40,943 bases of DNA from Bryobacterales bacterium. GTDB taxonomy: Bacteria; Acidobacteriota; Terriglobia; Bryobacterales; UBA6623. Of the stretch, positions 1-9,900 are shown one piece after another. Location of the stretch: contig JAJDTX010000030.1 in assembly GCA_022826925.1 (NCBI GenBank), positions 1-40,943 on the forward strand. Direction: 5' to 3'. The notes under the pieces are model-generated. The model was not told where the DNA came from and ran no database searches. It saw only the letters and a list, made by a program, of their open reading frames with translations. Each line of letters starts with the position of its first letter. The stretch's first letter is position 1. A program made the translations under genes and the position numbers.

Positions 1-292
1 AACCGCGACTGCCGCAGTGCTCCACCCCGAACACCACTTGCACATCGGGCTGCAGCCGAAGCTTGCTGTTGCCGCGCTGGTAGTACACCACCAGTTCCAT
101 GGCCACCAGCACGTCCGCACGCTCCCGGAAGTAGTAGTCCAGGGCCGTGGCGGCCTGCCGCACGGCGTCCCCGTGCCCCACGCTTTGCGCGATCCAATGC
201 CCTTCCGGGTACTCGACGTCGTCGGGCTCCGGCGCCACTGCGGTGGCGCCGGGCGATGTCAGGGCGGGAAGTTCTGTCTGCGTGGTAGCCAT
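1..292 (-). CDS. Uma2-family (DUF820) endonuclease-like protein, partial
   Basis: Reading the minus strand from an ATG at 292 gives 97 codons without a stop before the window edge, so the C-terminal half is missing. After a short Pro/Ala-rich N-terminus, the protein has the pattern of the Uma2/DUF820 family: a YPEGHWIAQS stretch, a helix, then ADVLVAMELVVYYQRGN followed by LRLQPDVQVVFG. In this family the LxPDVxVV strand carries a conserved Asp of a PD-(D/E)XK-like nuclease fold. The family is abundant in Cyanobacteria, Chloroflexi and Acidobacteria, often in many copies, and its role is unknown. A TATAAT hexamer lies at 338-343 on the same strand, about 45 nt before the start, without a good -35. 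The family call is fairly sure; nuclease activity is inferred from the fold only. Confidence 0.75.
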   Translation of the reverse strand, partial: MATTQTELPALTSPGATAVAPEPDDVEYPEGHWIAQSVGHGDAVRQAATALDYYFRERADVLVAMELVVYYQRGNSKLRLQPDVQVVFGVEHCGSRG

Positions 293-629
293 CGTCGCCC
301 TACACTACGCGAACGCGCGTGAACGCCAATGCTCTTGATTATAGAGCCGCCGTAGTAGGCCGGGACCGCCCAGCAAGTGACAGGATGGTGTTGCCGGCAA
401 TGGTCGGCCTCGCCCGGACGCGGGCGGCGCCAGCGGCACCGAGACCTGCAGCAAGAGTCCACGTTGCAGGGCAGCAAGGGGTCTAGCCACGCTTCGCCTC
501 AACCGGGCGAGAGCGGCACTTCGGCGTCGAGACTTGACCTAATCGTCAGCCTTACGCCTAGACAAGGAGTCTAGTGCGCCCGCAGCTTCGGCGGAGCGAA
601 GCCGGGTCTCCGGTGGGCCGGGCCGTGCT
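293..629. other. Intergenic, no gene seen
   Basis: This 337-bp stretch lies between the start of the Uma2 gene and the end of sulfatase 1, both on the minus strand. Short open frames occur on both strands, but none has a ribosome binding site or a recognisable protein. The right part carries two inverted repeats (558-606), and a TATAAT at 338-343 may serve the Uma2 gene. Confidence 0.5.
558..606 (-). terminator. Two tandem hairpins after sulfatase 1
   Basis: CTAGAC (558-563) pairs with GTCTAG (569-574) around a 5-nt loop. CCCG (579-582) plus GCTTCG (585-590) pairs with CGAAGC (597-602) plus CGGG (603-606), with a 2-nt bulge and a 6-nt loop. The larger hairpin begins 24 nt after the sulfatase stop codon. 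Neither is followed by a run of T on the minus strand, so they may stop transcription inefficiently or act as RNA 3'-end protection. Confidence 0.4.
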
Positions 630-2084
630 CTAGTACCGCGAGACGCGGTTGGGCCCGACATCCGTCGCTGTGGCCAGCGCGTCGAAATTCATAACCATGT
701 GATCGTGACGCACCTGCGCTAGGCGCGGGTCGTCCCAGAGATTGTCAAACTCGCCCGGATCGGCTTCTAGGTCGAAGAGCTCGCCCAAGCCGTGACCGTG
801 GTAGGTGACCTGCTTGAAGCGCTCGCTGCGCACCATCGTGCCGAAGCTCTGCACTCCCGCCAAGGCGCGGTAGTACTCGCTGCGCACGAACTCTCGGTGA
901 TGTCCGGGTGCTGCCTTGCCTTCCAGCACGGAAGCCAGCGACTTGCCGTGCATCGTGCTCGGCACGCTGAGCCCGGCCGCCTCCAGCAGCGTCGGAGCGA
1001 GATCCGTCAGTTCCACCAGCGCTTCGCTGCGCAGTCCTTGCCGGAAACGCCCCGGCCACGAAATCACGAGCGGGACGTGCACCAAGCTCTCGTAGAAGCG
1101 GCAGCCCTTCAGCAAGAGGCCGTGATCTCCGAGCGTCTCGCCGTGGTCGCTGGTGAAGATGACCATCGTGTTGGCCAGTTGGCCGCTGTCCTGCAAGGCG
1201 TCCAGCATTCTGCCAACGTTGTGATCGATCAGTTCGATCATGGCGAAGTATTTCGCTTGGTACGACCTTGCGTTGAAGTCCTCCGGCCGCCGCGCCGGTG
1301 TCTGGAAGTTGACAGCCTCGAGCCGTTGCTGGGCCTCCAGATCCGACTCGCGGAACAGCGGGCCGGGCATGTCCGCTGCAGGGTAGTGCTCCAGCCACTC
1401 CTGTGGCGGGTCGAACGGCGAGTGCGGGTCGAAGCAGTTCAGGCTGAACAGCCAAGGCCCGGAGCGCTCTTCGCGCATGAAGTCGATGGCTCGGTCGGCG
1501 CACCAGGTAGTTTGGTGAAACTCGCTGGGAATGTAGCCGAGCCGCCCGTAAATCGAATCGTAGTCCTTGCCCAGCGAGCGCAGCCACTCGATATAGGCGT
1601 GCCCCTCGGGCCAGTCGTCGCTGGGATGATGGCTCCAGTCAAACAGCCGGTATCCGTCATCAACGCGCGGTTCGATCCGGCCTTGTGCGCCCGAGAGGTG
1701 AAACTTGCCGGCCAGGCCGCAGTCGTATCCGGCGTCAGCGAGCGACTTGGTGACCAAGGGCGCTGCGTCGTCCCAAGTCTCGTTCCCGTTCATGCAGCCG
1801 TGCACAGCAGATGGATACATGCCGGTCAGGAAGCTTGCCCGACTAGGCGTGCAGATCGGAGATTGGCAATATGCGTTCTCGAACGCGACGCCGCTCGCGA
1901 CCAAGCGGTCGATGTGCGGAGTGCGGACGTGCCCGTTTCCGAGAGAGCGGATCGTGTCCCAGCGCTGTTGGTCGGTGCATATCCAAAGGATGTTGGGGAG
2001 ACTGTCTGCGGAACGAGCCTTGGGGCTGGCCAAGGCGGCCCCGCTGGCACCCAGAAAGCCCCTTCTGGTGATGATGGAACCCAT
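630..2084 (-). CDS. Tat-exported sulfatase (arylsulfatase/alkaline phosphatase superfamily)
   Basis: This type I sulfatase would hydrolyse a sulfate ester outside the cytoplasm; the substrate cannot be read from sequence. From the ATG at 2084 it has 484 residues. The N-terminus carries a twin-arginine signal (TRRGFLGASG, residues 6-15) and an Ala/Ser-rich cleavage region. The sulfatase signature CTPSR at residues 78-82 supplies the Cys that would be matured to formylglycine. NILWICTDQQ (31-40) is the first metal-binding strand and IFTSDHGETLGDHG the second. The frame stays open to 2141, but the start at 2084 puts the Arg pair at the usual distance, so I prefer it. No formylglycine-generating enzyme or anaerobic sulfatase maturase is in the window. 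It is divergent from TonB receptor 1 with 127 bp between starts, suggesting related function. Confidence 0.88.
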   Translation of the reverse strand: MGSIITRRGFLGASGAALASPKARSADSLPNILWICTDQQRWDTIRSLGNGHVRTPHIDRLVASGVAFENAYCQSPICTPSRASFLTGMYPSAVHGCMNGNETWDDAAPLVTKSLADAGYDCGLAGKFHLSGAQGRIEPRVDDGYRLFDWSHHPSDDWPEGHAYIEWLRSLGKDYDSIYGRLGYIPSEFHQTTWCADRAIDFMREERSGPWLFSLNCFDPHSPFDPPQEWLEHYPAADMPGPLFRESDLEAQQRLEAVNFQTPARRPEDFNARSYQAKYFAMIELIDHNVGRMLDALQDSGQLANTMVIFTSDHGETLGDHGLLLKGCRFYESLVHVPLVISWPGRFRQGLRSEALVELTDLAPTLLEAAGLSVPSTMHGKSLASVLEGKAAPGHHREFVRSEYYRALAGVQSFGTMVRSERFKQVTYHGHGLGELFDLEADPGEFDNLWDDPRLAQVRHDHMVMNFDALATATDVGPNRVSRY

Positions 2085-2211
2085 GGTGGCCGAAATTATC
2101 GCATTCGAGGCGGACTGGGCCAAGAGGCAACTGGCTGGCACGCACCGAGCGAATCTTCTTCCTGGCTTCTTCTTCCCCCGCAGTTAGAAGATCGGTGGTA
2201 AAATCCCGAAC

Positions 2212-5200
2212 ATGATGAGCGTCTTCAATAAGCCACCTAAGTGCGTAGTTTGGAATAGTGCTGGAATACTGTTTCTTTCAACACTCTTTCTTGCGCCGGT
2301 CTTGTTCGGGCAATCGAGCGGTCTGAGCGGAGTGGTCACTGATGAAACTGGTGGCGTCATCCCTGGCGCAGAAATCGACATCATGAATGAAGCCAACGGC
2401 TTCCAGCGTTCAGTAGAGTCCAACGAAGAGGGGAACTACACGTTCGCCCAGTTGCCGCCCGGGTCGTATACCCTATCGGCGGTCCAAGAGGGTTTCGCGC
2501 CGGTGATCATCGAGGGTGTTTCGCTGCTGGTCAACACCAACGTGACGCTCCCGGTCGTCTTCGGCACCGTCGAGGCGGTTGAGGAAGCGGTCACGGTTTC
2601 CGCCTCTGCGGCGCAGCTGAACACGACTGATGCTTCGGTCGGGAACGCCTTCGGCACAAAGCCGATCGTGCAGCTCCCGCTGAACGCCCGCAACCCGGCG
2701 GGATTGCTCTCGCTCCAGGCAGGCGTCACCTTCCTGAGCGCCGATCCGCTGGATTCGAAAAAGGTGGGCGACATCCGAAACGGCACCGTGAACGGCGCTC
2801 GTAGCGACCAGTCGAACGTGACGCTTGATGGCGTCGATGTGAACGACCAGAACGGGCGCCTGCCCTTCACCAGCGTGCTGCGCAACACCTTGGACTCGAT
2901 CCAAGAATTCCGGGTTGTCACAACCACTGCGAACGCAGATCAAGGTCGGTCAGCGGGCGCCCAGGTCGCATTGGTAACCCGAAGCGGGACCAATGAGGTC
3001 CACGGCTCGTTGTACGAATTCCACCGCAACACCGCTACTGCGGCTAACGAATTCTTCAACAACAGCGCGGGCGTCGACCGCGCGAAGCTGATCCGCAACG
3101 TTTTCGGAGCCTCCATTGGCGGTCCAATCAAGCAAAGCCGCTTGTTCTACTTCGCCAACTACGAAGGACGCAGGGACGCTAGCGAGGGCGGCGTGGTGCG
3201 CACGGTGCCCAGCGACTCCCTGCGCCAAGGCTTCGTCAAGTACAGGGGAGTCGGGGGAGCGGTGCAGGAACTCGACCCGGCATTTATCCAGTCCCAGATC
3301 GATCCTCTGAAAATGGGTCCCAGCCCGGCCGCGCTCCAGTACTTCAGTGCCTTCCCGGCCCCGAACGACTCCACCGTCGGCGACGGGCTGAACACTTCCG
3401 GCTACAGGTTCACCGCATCGACCCCGCTGGTCTGGAATACAGTCATTTCGAAGGTGGATTGGAACGCCGACGAGAACGGGGCCCACCGCATCTTCGTGCG
3501 CGGCAATTTCCAGCACGATCACATCGGCGGCTTGCCCCAGTTTCCTGGCCAGGATCCGAACAGCGAGACCGATGACAGGAGCCGCGGCTTGGCAATTGGG
3601 TACACCGGGTTGATCGGGCCCGGCATCGTCAGCAACTTCCGCTACGGTTTCACGGGCCAAGATGTGATGCTGTCCGGAGTCCAGAACGAGTCCCGGGTGA
3701 GATTGGGGGACAGCCTCTTCGATGACTCCTTCGGCAGCACGACGCCGGAGTCGAACTACCTGCCGGTCCACACCGTGGCCGAAGATATCTCGATTGTGCG
3801 CGGCCAGCACTCTTGGCAATTCGGCGGAGTCTTCCGATCCATCCGCAACCGCCGCATGAACTCCAGCAACAGCTTTCACTTCGCCAAGCAGGCCGCGTGG
3901 GCATTGACGGACGGCCCGGCCTTGTTCGACACGCCACTTGCCGTCGCCCCCGCGAACCCGGGGACCTACCGCGAGACCATGGCAACGGTGCTGGGCCTGG
4001 TCAACTTCTACGACGCGAACTACAACTACGACATCCAGGGCAATCCGCTATCGACGGGAGACCCGGTCAGCCGCACGTTCGGCATGGAAGAGCTGGAGCT
4101 GTACTTCCAGGACACTTGGCGCGCCAAGCCGGGCCTGACAATCACGGCGGGACTGCGCTGGTCGTTCATGCCGCCCGTGAGAGAGGTCAACGGGGTGCAG
4201 GTCCGCATCACCCCGAGGTTGGACAACTACATCGCGACCCGCGTGGACCTGGCGGAGAGCGGCCGGCCTACCCATGAGGCGGGGCCCATCGGTTTCGTGG
4301 GGATCGACGACCCCAACGGCGGACCGCTTTGGGCGACGCACTCGAGGAACTTCTCGCCGCGGCTCGCCGTCGCGTTCTCGCCGCAGGCTCGCGACGGTTT
4401 TCTGGGCAAGCTTTTCGGCGGTCCCGGCAAGACATCGATCCGGGCGGGCGCGGGGCTGTTCTACGACATTTTCGGCATGGGCATGATCCAGATGCTCGAC
4501 CGCAACGCTTTCGGCCTGACGAGCAGGGTGACTACCCAGAACTTCACGGTTTCGAACTCGCCCCGCTTCGAGGGGCAGACGAATATTCCCTCCCGCGGGA
4601 TCGCGCCGCCGCCGCCAGGCGGTCCCGGCACGCCCAACCCCAGGGGACTGGCTTGGAGCCAGGGCGTCGATTCGAGCGTGCTGCCGCCGTACAGCATCAA
4701 CCCCACCGTGACCGTTTCCCGCGAGCTCGGAGGCGGCTTCATGATGGAGGTTGGCTATATCGGAAGGCTCAGCCGCAGGCAGCTGATCAACGACACGGCC
4801 GTTGCCCAGTACACCAACTTCAAGGATCCGGCATCCGGCCAGTACCTGCTTGACGCCCTCCAAGAGCTCGAGCTGATGGCGCGCGGCGGCTGGTCGACCC
4901 GGTCCGTGCCAACGGTCGCGTTCTTCGAAAACCAGTTTTCCGGCGCGGCGACGCGGGACCTTACCGCGACCCAGCGAGTGTACGACGTCATCAGATCCAA
5001 CAGCCCCGACACCGGCACCGCGATGTACTACCTGGACTACGCCTGCGCCCCTGTCTGCAGCGATGCGGGTCCGGGCCTTTCGATGAATCCGCAGTTCTGG
5101 GGCTTCGACGCGTTGCGCTCCTACGGGACGGCGACCTACCACTCGATGCAGGTTTCGCTGCGCAAGGGATTCAGCAAGGGGTACCAGTTTGACCTGAACT

Positions 5201-5946
5201 ACACCCTGTCCGAATCCACGGACTTGACCTCGGTCGGCACGCGGCGCAGCCAGGGTGAGCGGTTCGGTCAGATCCCGGGCGACACCTACTGGTCCGCGTT
5301 CGGTGTCATCAACTCCTGGGATAGAGAGGCGCAGCGGGCATTCTCGGATTTCGACATGCGCCACCAGTTCAATGCGAACTGGGTCGTGGAACTGCCGTTC
5401 GGAAGGGGCAAGCCGTACCTGGCCGGCATGGGGCCGGCCGGACAGGCAGTGCTTGGCGGCTGGCAGGTCAGCGGCTTGGGGCGCTACACGTCGGGCATGC
5501 CGCTCAGCATCCTGAACGGCCTAGCTTGGCCGACTTGCTACTGCTACCAGCATTTCGCCGAACCGATCGGGCCGATACCTGCACAGACCAACACGGCCAG
5601 CGCGGCGCTGATCGGAGGCGGCACGGGACCGAACGTGTTCAGCAACCCGGCCGCCGCTCTGTCGTCGTTCCGGCAGGTCGTGGTCGGCGGAATCGGGCAG
5701 CGGAACAACCTGCGCGGCCACGGGATCTTCTCGATTGACATGGCTGTCGGAAAACGCTTCCAGCTGCCCATGGAAGGGCACAGCCTGCAATTCCGGGCCG
5801 AGGCGTTCAATCTGACGAACAGCGTGCGCTTCAACGCGGACGCTTGGGAGACGCTGTCGTATACCTTCACCGGGAGCTTCGGAAACTACTCCAGGGTGCT
5901 GATTCCGCCCAGGGTCCTGCAATTCGGATTGCGGTACGAGTTCTAG
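2212..5946 (+). CDS. TonB-dependent receptor with carboxypeptidase-regulatory-like N-terminal domain (1)
   Basis: Outer-membrane receptor of 1244 residues, of the Oar-like type abundant in Acidobacteria, expected to import a ligand using TonB energy. The order is a signal peptide (hydrophobic ILFLSTLFLAPVLFG, cleavage near residue 33), a CarboxypepD_reg beta-sandwich (about 36-120, beginning LSGVVTDETGGVIPGA), a plug domain (about 140-260, containing GARSDQSNVTLDGVDVND), and a long beta-barrel. It ends in LQFGLRYEF, with the terminal aromatic residue typical of barrel proteins. ATG codons at 2212 and 2215 are both possible starts. The substrate is unknown. The divergent sulfatase suggests a sulfated carbohydrate or other organic ester, but this is inference from context. 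Confidence 0.9.
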   Translation: MMSVFNKPPKCVVWNSAGILFLSTLFLAPVLFGQSSGLSGVVTDETGGVIPGAEIDIMNEANGFQRSVESNEEGNYTFAQLPPGSYTLSAVQEGFAPVIIEGVSLLVNTNVTLPVVFGTVEAVEEAVTVSASAAQLNTTDASVGNAFGTKPIVQLPLNARNPAGLLSLQAGVTFLSADPLDSKKVGDIRNGTVNGARSDQSNVTLDGVDVNDQNGRLPFTSVLRNTLDSIQEFRVVTTTANADQGRSAGAQVALVTRSGTNEVHGSLYEFHRNTATAANEFFNNSAGVDRAKLIRNVFGASIGGPIKQSRLFYFANYEGRRDASEGGVVRTVPSDSLRQGFVKYRGVGGAVQELDPAFIQSQIDPLKMGPSPAALQYFSAFPAPNDSTVGDGLNTSGYRFTASTPLVWNTVISKVDWNADENGAHRIFVRGNFQHDHIGGLPQFPGQDPNSETDDRSRGLAIGYTGLIGPGIVSNFRYGFTGQDVMLSGVQNESRVRLGDSLFDDSFGSTTPESNYLPVHTVAEDISIVRGQHSWQFGGVFRSIRNRRMNSSNSFHFAKQAAWALTDGPALFDTPLAVAPANPGTYRETMATVLGLVNFYDANYNYDIQGNPLSTGDPVSRTFGMEELELYFQDTWRAKPGLTITAGLRWSFMPPVREVNGVQVRITPRLDNYIATRVDLAESGRPTHEAGPIGFVGIDDPNGGPLWATHSRNFSPRLAVAFSPQARDGFLGKLFGGPGKTSIRAGAGLFYDIFGMGMIQMLDRNAFGLTSRVTTQNFTVSNSPRFEGQTNIPSRGIAPPPPGGPGTPNPRGLAWSQGVDSSVLPPYSINPTVTVSRELGGGFMMEVGYIGRLSRRQLINDTAVAQYTNFKDPASGQYLLDALQELELMARGGWSTRSVPTVAFFENQFSGAATRDLTATQRVYDVIRSNSPDTGTAMYYLDYACAPVCSDAGPGLSMNPQFWGFDALRSYGTATYHSMQVSLRKGFSKGYQFDLNYTLSESTDLTSVGTRRSQGERFGQIPGDTYWSAFGVINSWDREAQRAFSDFDMRHQFNANWVVELPFGRGKPYLAGMGPAGQAVLGGWQVSGLGRYTSGMPLSILNGLAWPTCYCYQHFAEPIGPIPAQTNTASAALIGGGTGPNVFSNPAAALSSFRQVVVGGIGQRNNLRGHGIFSIDMAVGKRFQLPMEGHSLQFRAEAFNLTNSVRFNADAWETLSYTFTGSFGNYSRVLIPPRVLQFGLRYEF

Positions 5947-6418
5947 GCTCGGGCGTTCCGTGTGGCCCCCGGGGCAGCCTTCCATAAGCGCTAGTTTCTG
6001 AGTCCCCGCTTAATTTGCGGATCGGCAAAGGCAGGCTGATTTCGGGGCCGAATGCGAACGGACGACGAACTTTCGGCAGCTGAAGGGCCAACTTTCCATG
6101 GCGGGCCGCGGCTGTACCCTGCCGCTAGATGGTGCCGGAAGCGGGAATGGGATTCCGCGGCGCACGATTCGCACTCCAGAGCCGCTAGCGGCCACAGTCA
6201 GAGTGATACGCGACGCCGCCAATTTGAGGTACGCCGGTAAACTCCTGATGCCGCCGATAGCGCGTGTACGAAGCACAGGCACCACGGACGAAACTCAGTG
6301 CCTATGAATAGCCGTGGTCGATGCCGCGATCCTGCCGCTGTGGGACAGGAAGCAATCATTGCGAAGATCGAAAGCAGCTATCGGATGCCAATTCTGCTTC
6401 GTCGGTTCACTGTCGCCG
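5947..6418. other. Convergent intergenic region, no gene seen
   Basis: These 472 bp separate the receptor (plus) from the small membrane protein (minus), which converge here. Open frames up to about 90 codons exist on both strands, but they lack ribosome binding sites and resemble nothing known. I saw no tRNA and no clear terminator with a T-run. Confidence 0.5.
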
Positions 6419-6634
6419 TCAGTCTCCGGAAGCGGTCGCGTCCGCCGGGCGGAACAGGCCCGAGCCCTCGATCAGGCCCTCCAGCCGCGCCACCCGCTCC
6501 CCGAGCCGCCGCAACTCGGCTTCGAGCAAGTCGAGCCGCTTGTCAGTCCGGGCTTGCAAGACAAGCACCAAGCTGCCTAGGCCAACCAGCAGCGTCGCGC
6601 CCACAGCCAAGATGCCGATCAGTTCTGCGCTCAT
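6419..6634 (-). CDS. Small membrane-anchored coiled-coil protein
   Basis: A 71-residue protein. Residues 4-27 form one hydrophobic helix (IGILAVGATLLVGLGSLVLV). It is followed by a charged amphipathic segment (about 30-57) with Leu/Val heptad spacing, as in RLDLLEAELRRLGERVARLE, and a short polar tail. I recognise this as a widespread type of small bacterial hypothetical protein with one transmembrane segment and a coiled coil ending in VARLEGL. Its role is unknown; self-association or scaffolding at the membrane is a guess. It lies 315 bp beyond the end of the RND pump gene on the same strand, too far to assume the same transcript. Confidence 0.65.
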   Translation of the reverse strand: MSAELIGILAVGATLLVGLGSLVLVLQARTDKRLDLLEAELRRLGERVARLEGLIEGSGLFRPADATASGD

Positions 6635-6949
6635 GGTCGCAGTCGCAGTATAGCACCGAGATAGTAAGTAGCATGGCAGACTCTGGCAGCGCTTATGGGC
6701 GGAATGCCCTCAGTGTGGCCGCCGGGTCTTGCTCCCGTTTCGGCGAGAAATTCCGCGAAGCTTCCGAGCGTCAGCTCCGAGATCGTCCCGGCGTAGCGCT
6801 CGCTGATGTGCGCCCGGCCGCTGATCGTGGTCGGCGGCGAAGACTGGACCGCAAGCGCCCCGCCTCGGCCAGGCGGGGCTGCTTCCTCCGGCCGGATGCC
6901 TGCAGGAGCCCTTCATGGCTTGCAGACAGACTCGTGCCGTCTGGCCGCT
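6635..6949. other. Intergenic after the efflux operon, no certain gene
   Basis: 315 bp. On the minus strand, one frame from about 6920 to 6660 has GC-rich third positions and an encoded stretch including ISERYAGTISELTLGSFAEF, but no ATG or GTG start was found in it. It could be a gene remnant or chance. A hairpin at 6857-6879 lies inside it. Confidence 0.35.
6857..6879 (-). terminator. Hairpin after the RND pump gene
   Basis: GCCCCGCCT (6857-6865) and AGGCGGGGC (6871-6879) form a perfect 9-bp GC-rich stem with a 5-nt loop, about 70 nt beyond the stop codon of the pump gene. No T-run follows on the minus strand, so it is a candidate transcript end or processing barrier rather than a classic terminator. 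Confidence 0.4.
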
Positions 6950-9900
6950 CTAGTCGCCCGTCGCAAGGCTGGCGGGGGCCGTAGGAATGCTTTCCCGGCG
7001 CAAGAGCCAGCGGAAGCCGTGCCGAAGATCCTCCACGATCATGTACAGCGACGGCATCAGCACCAACGTCACGCCTGTTGCGAAGAGCACGCCGGCGGCC
7101 AGCGCTACCGCCATGGGAATCAGGAACTGCGCCTGCAGGCTCGATTCGAGCATGATCGGCGTGACCCCGGCCGCGGTGGTCAGCGAGGTCAGAACGATCG
7201 GTCGGAAGCGAGCCTCGCCGGCCAACTGCACAGCCTGGGCGAGGCTTCCGGTCTTGCGGCCGTACGAGCTGATGAATGACGCCAGCACCAGCCCGTCGTT
7301 GACCACGACCCCCGCCAGCGCGACCATCCCGCACATCGACAGGAAGCTGACTGGAAGCCCCAGCAGCCAGTGGCCCCAGATCGCGCCCACCATGCCGAAG
7401 GGCACGGAACTGAGGATGATGAACGGACGCACGTAGCTCTTGAGCGGAATCGCCAGCATCGCGTACATGACGAACAGCGCCGCTCCAAAGCCTTGGAACA
7501 GGCCGTCCATGGATTCCGCGAACTGGACCTCTTCGCCTTCAAACGAGTACGTGAGGCCGGGATAGCGCTCGACGAGCGCGGGCAAGAAGTCGGCCTGCAG
7601 CGCATCGACCAGAGTCTCGCTGGTGGTGACGCTCTCGTCGATGTCGGCTTGGACATTGATCGCACGCCGGCGGTCGACCCGCCTGATCGTGGCCGCACCG
7701 CGGCCCATTGTGGCAACCGCAACCGTCGAGAAGGGAACTTCGTCCCCGCCCGGCGTGCGCACGCGCATTTGCTCGAGGCTTGCGAGAGAGCGCCGATCTT
7801 GCGACGGGTAGCGCACCATCACGCGGACGTCGTCCCGGCCTCGCTGGATCCGCTGCGATTCCTCGCCGAAAAAGGCTTGGCGCACTTGCCTGCCCAGGGC
7901 TTGCAGGGTAAAGCCCAGATTGGCCCCCTCCTCGGTCAGGGCGAGCTGGATCTCGGGCTTGCCGCCGCGATGGGTGTCGGTGACGCCAACCACTCCCGGG
8001 TAGCCCGCCAGCTGGGCGCTCGTCAGTTCGACGATTTCCACCAGCGTGTCAGTGTCGGGATAGCTGTACTGCAGGTCGATCGCCTTGCCGCTGCCGAGCA
8101 GGTCGTGGGTGATCGTCACTTCGACCGCACCCGGGATCTGGCCGATCTCTTCCCGCCACCGGTTCGCCAATTCCGCAGCGGAGATCAGCCGATACTCCGA
8201 CTGCACCAGTTCTAGGTTGATCTCGCCCAGATGTTCGTCTCGAGCGTTCCGCACATCAGCCATCGGACCCGATTGCATCCTCCGGAAGGGCTGCTCTCCG
8301 ATCGAGCTGACGATGTGCCTGATCTGATCCTGGCCCAGCTCGGCCGCTACCTCGCTCCGCACGGCCACGGCACCCTCCAAGATGCGATCCAAGGCCTTGG
8401 CCGTGACCTCCGCCGGCGAATCTTGCGGCATGGTCAGATAGGCCACCACGTTGTCCGCGTCAACATCGGGAAAGAGGACCATGCGGATCTTTCCCGCGCC
8501 GGCCATGCCCGCGGTCAGCAGCACCGCGAACAGCCCGATCGACGCGGTTGCGTAGCGCCATTGCACGGCCTTGCGGATCACGCGCCGGTAGATCGCCCGA
8601 ATGAACCACTCCATCGATCCGGCGAAGGCTCCGAAGAAAGCATCGACGGAGCGCTGGAAGGCATTCTTCGCGACTCGCGGCGGGGCAGGCTTGGAGTGCG
8701 AAAGATGTCGCGGCAGGATGAGATTGGACTCCACCAGCGAGAAGAACAGGGTCGGCAGGATGATCAGCGGGAAACCGACCGTGATCTTGCCCATGACGCC
8801 GGGCACGAACAGCATCGGCGCGAACGCAGCCATGGTCGTCAACACGCCGAACGTGACCGGCACCAGCACTTGAAGCGTTCCGCGCACGGCGGCGCTGGTC
8901 CGCTTGCCCGTGCGCACCTGCGTGGTGTGGATGTTCTCGCCCACCACGATGGCGTCATCCACCACGATGCCGAGCACCAAGATGAATGAAAACAGCGAGA
9001 TCATGTTGATCGACTGGTCGAACAGCCCCATGCAGGCGATCGCGCCCAAGAACGAAACCGGAATGCCGAGCGTGACCCAGAACGCCAGGCGCAGGCGCAG
9101 AAACAGGGCCAGCACGACGAAGACCAGCACCAGCCCGGAGAAACCGTTCTTGACCAGCAGGTTGATGCGGCTCTCAAGCAGCGCCGCGCTGTCCTGCCAA
9201 GTGTCCATCGTGATGCCGTCGGGCATCGTCTGCGCCGCTCGCGCTACGTAGTCCTGGACCGCTTTCGAAACGGAGATCGCGCTTTGGTCGCCGATGCGAT
9301 AGACCTGCACCTCGACCTTGGGCAGGCCGTCGAGCTTTCCCGCGACGGTCACGTCTTCAAACCCATCTACGACCGTTGCCACGTCGCTCAGCAGGATGCT
9401 GGTACCGTCGGGGCGCGTCAGCAGGGGCAGCCGCGCGTACTCGTCGCCGGAGTAGGCTTGCCCCTCGGTGCGCAGCAGCACCTCGCCAATCTCGGTCTTG
9501 ACAGATCCGCCGGGAAGGTCGACCGAGTACCGGCGCACCGCGTTGGCGATGTCGTCGAAAGTCAGGCCCCAGCGTCGCAATGCCTCTTCGGACACCTCGA
9601 TCGAGATCTCGTACGGCGGCGCGTTGAACAGCTCGGCCTGCGAGATCTCAGGCAGCGCGATGAGTTCGTCTCTGACCCTCTCGCCGAGCCTCTTCAGCAT
9701 GGCGAGCTCCGCGTTGCCCGCTATGGCCACGTTGATGACTTGGAAGCGTGACGTGAGTTCGCTGATGACCGGCTTCTCGACATCCTCTGGAAACGTGTCT
9801 ATCGCGTCGACCTTGGTCTTCACATCCGTGAGGACTTCGCGCACGTCGTAGCCGGCGTGGACTTCGATCGTGACGGACCCGCGGCCTTCCATGGCTCGGG

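Noticed and set aside
792..2201. Long plus-strand open frame of 469 codons opposite sulfatase 1
   Set aside because: It is antisense to a gene with clear sulfatase motifs, has no recognisable domain, and results from the GC-rich codon pattern. Similar antisense frames (for example 4048-5364, 23298-24323, 31054-32361 and 32563-34176) are rejected for the same reason.
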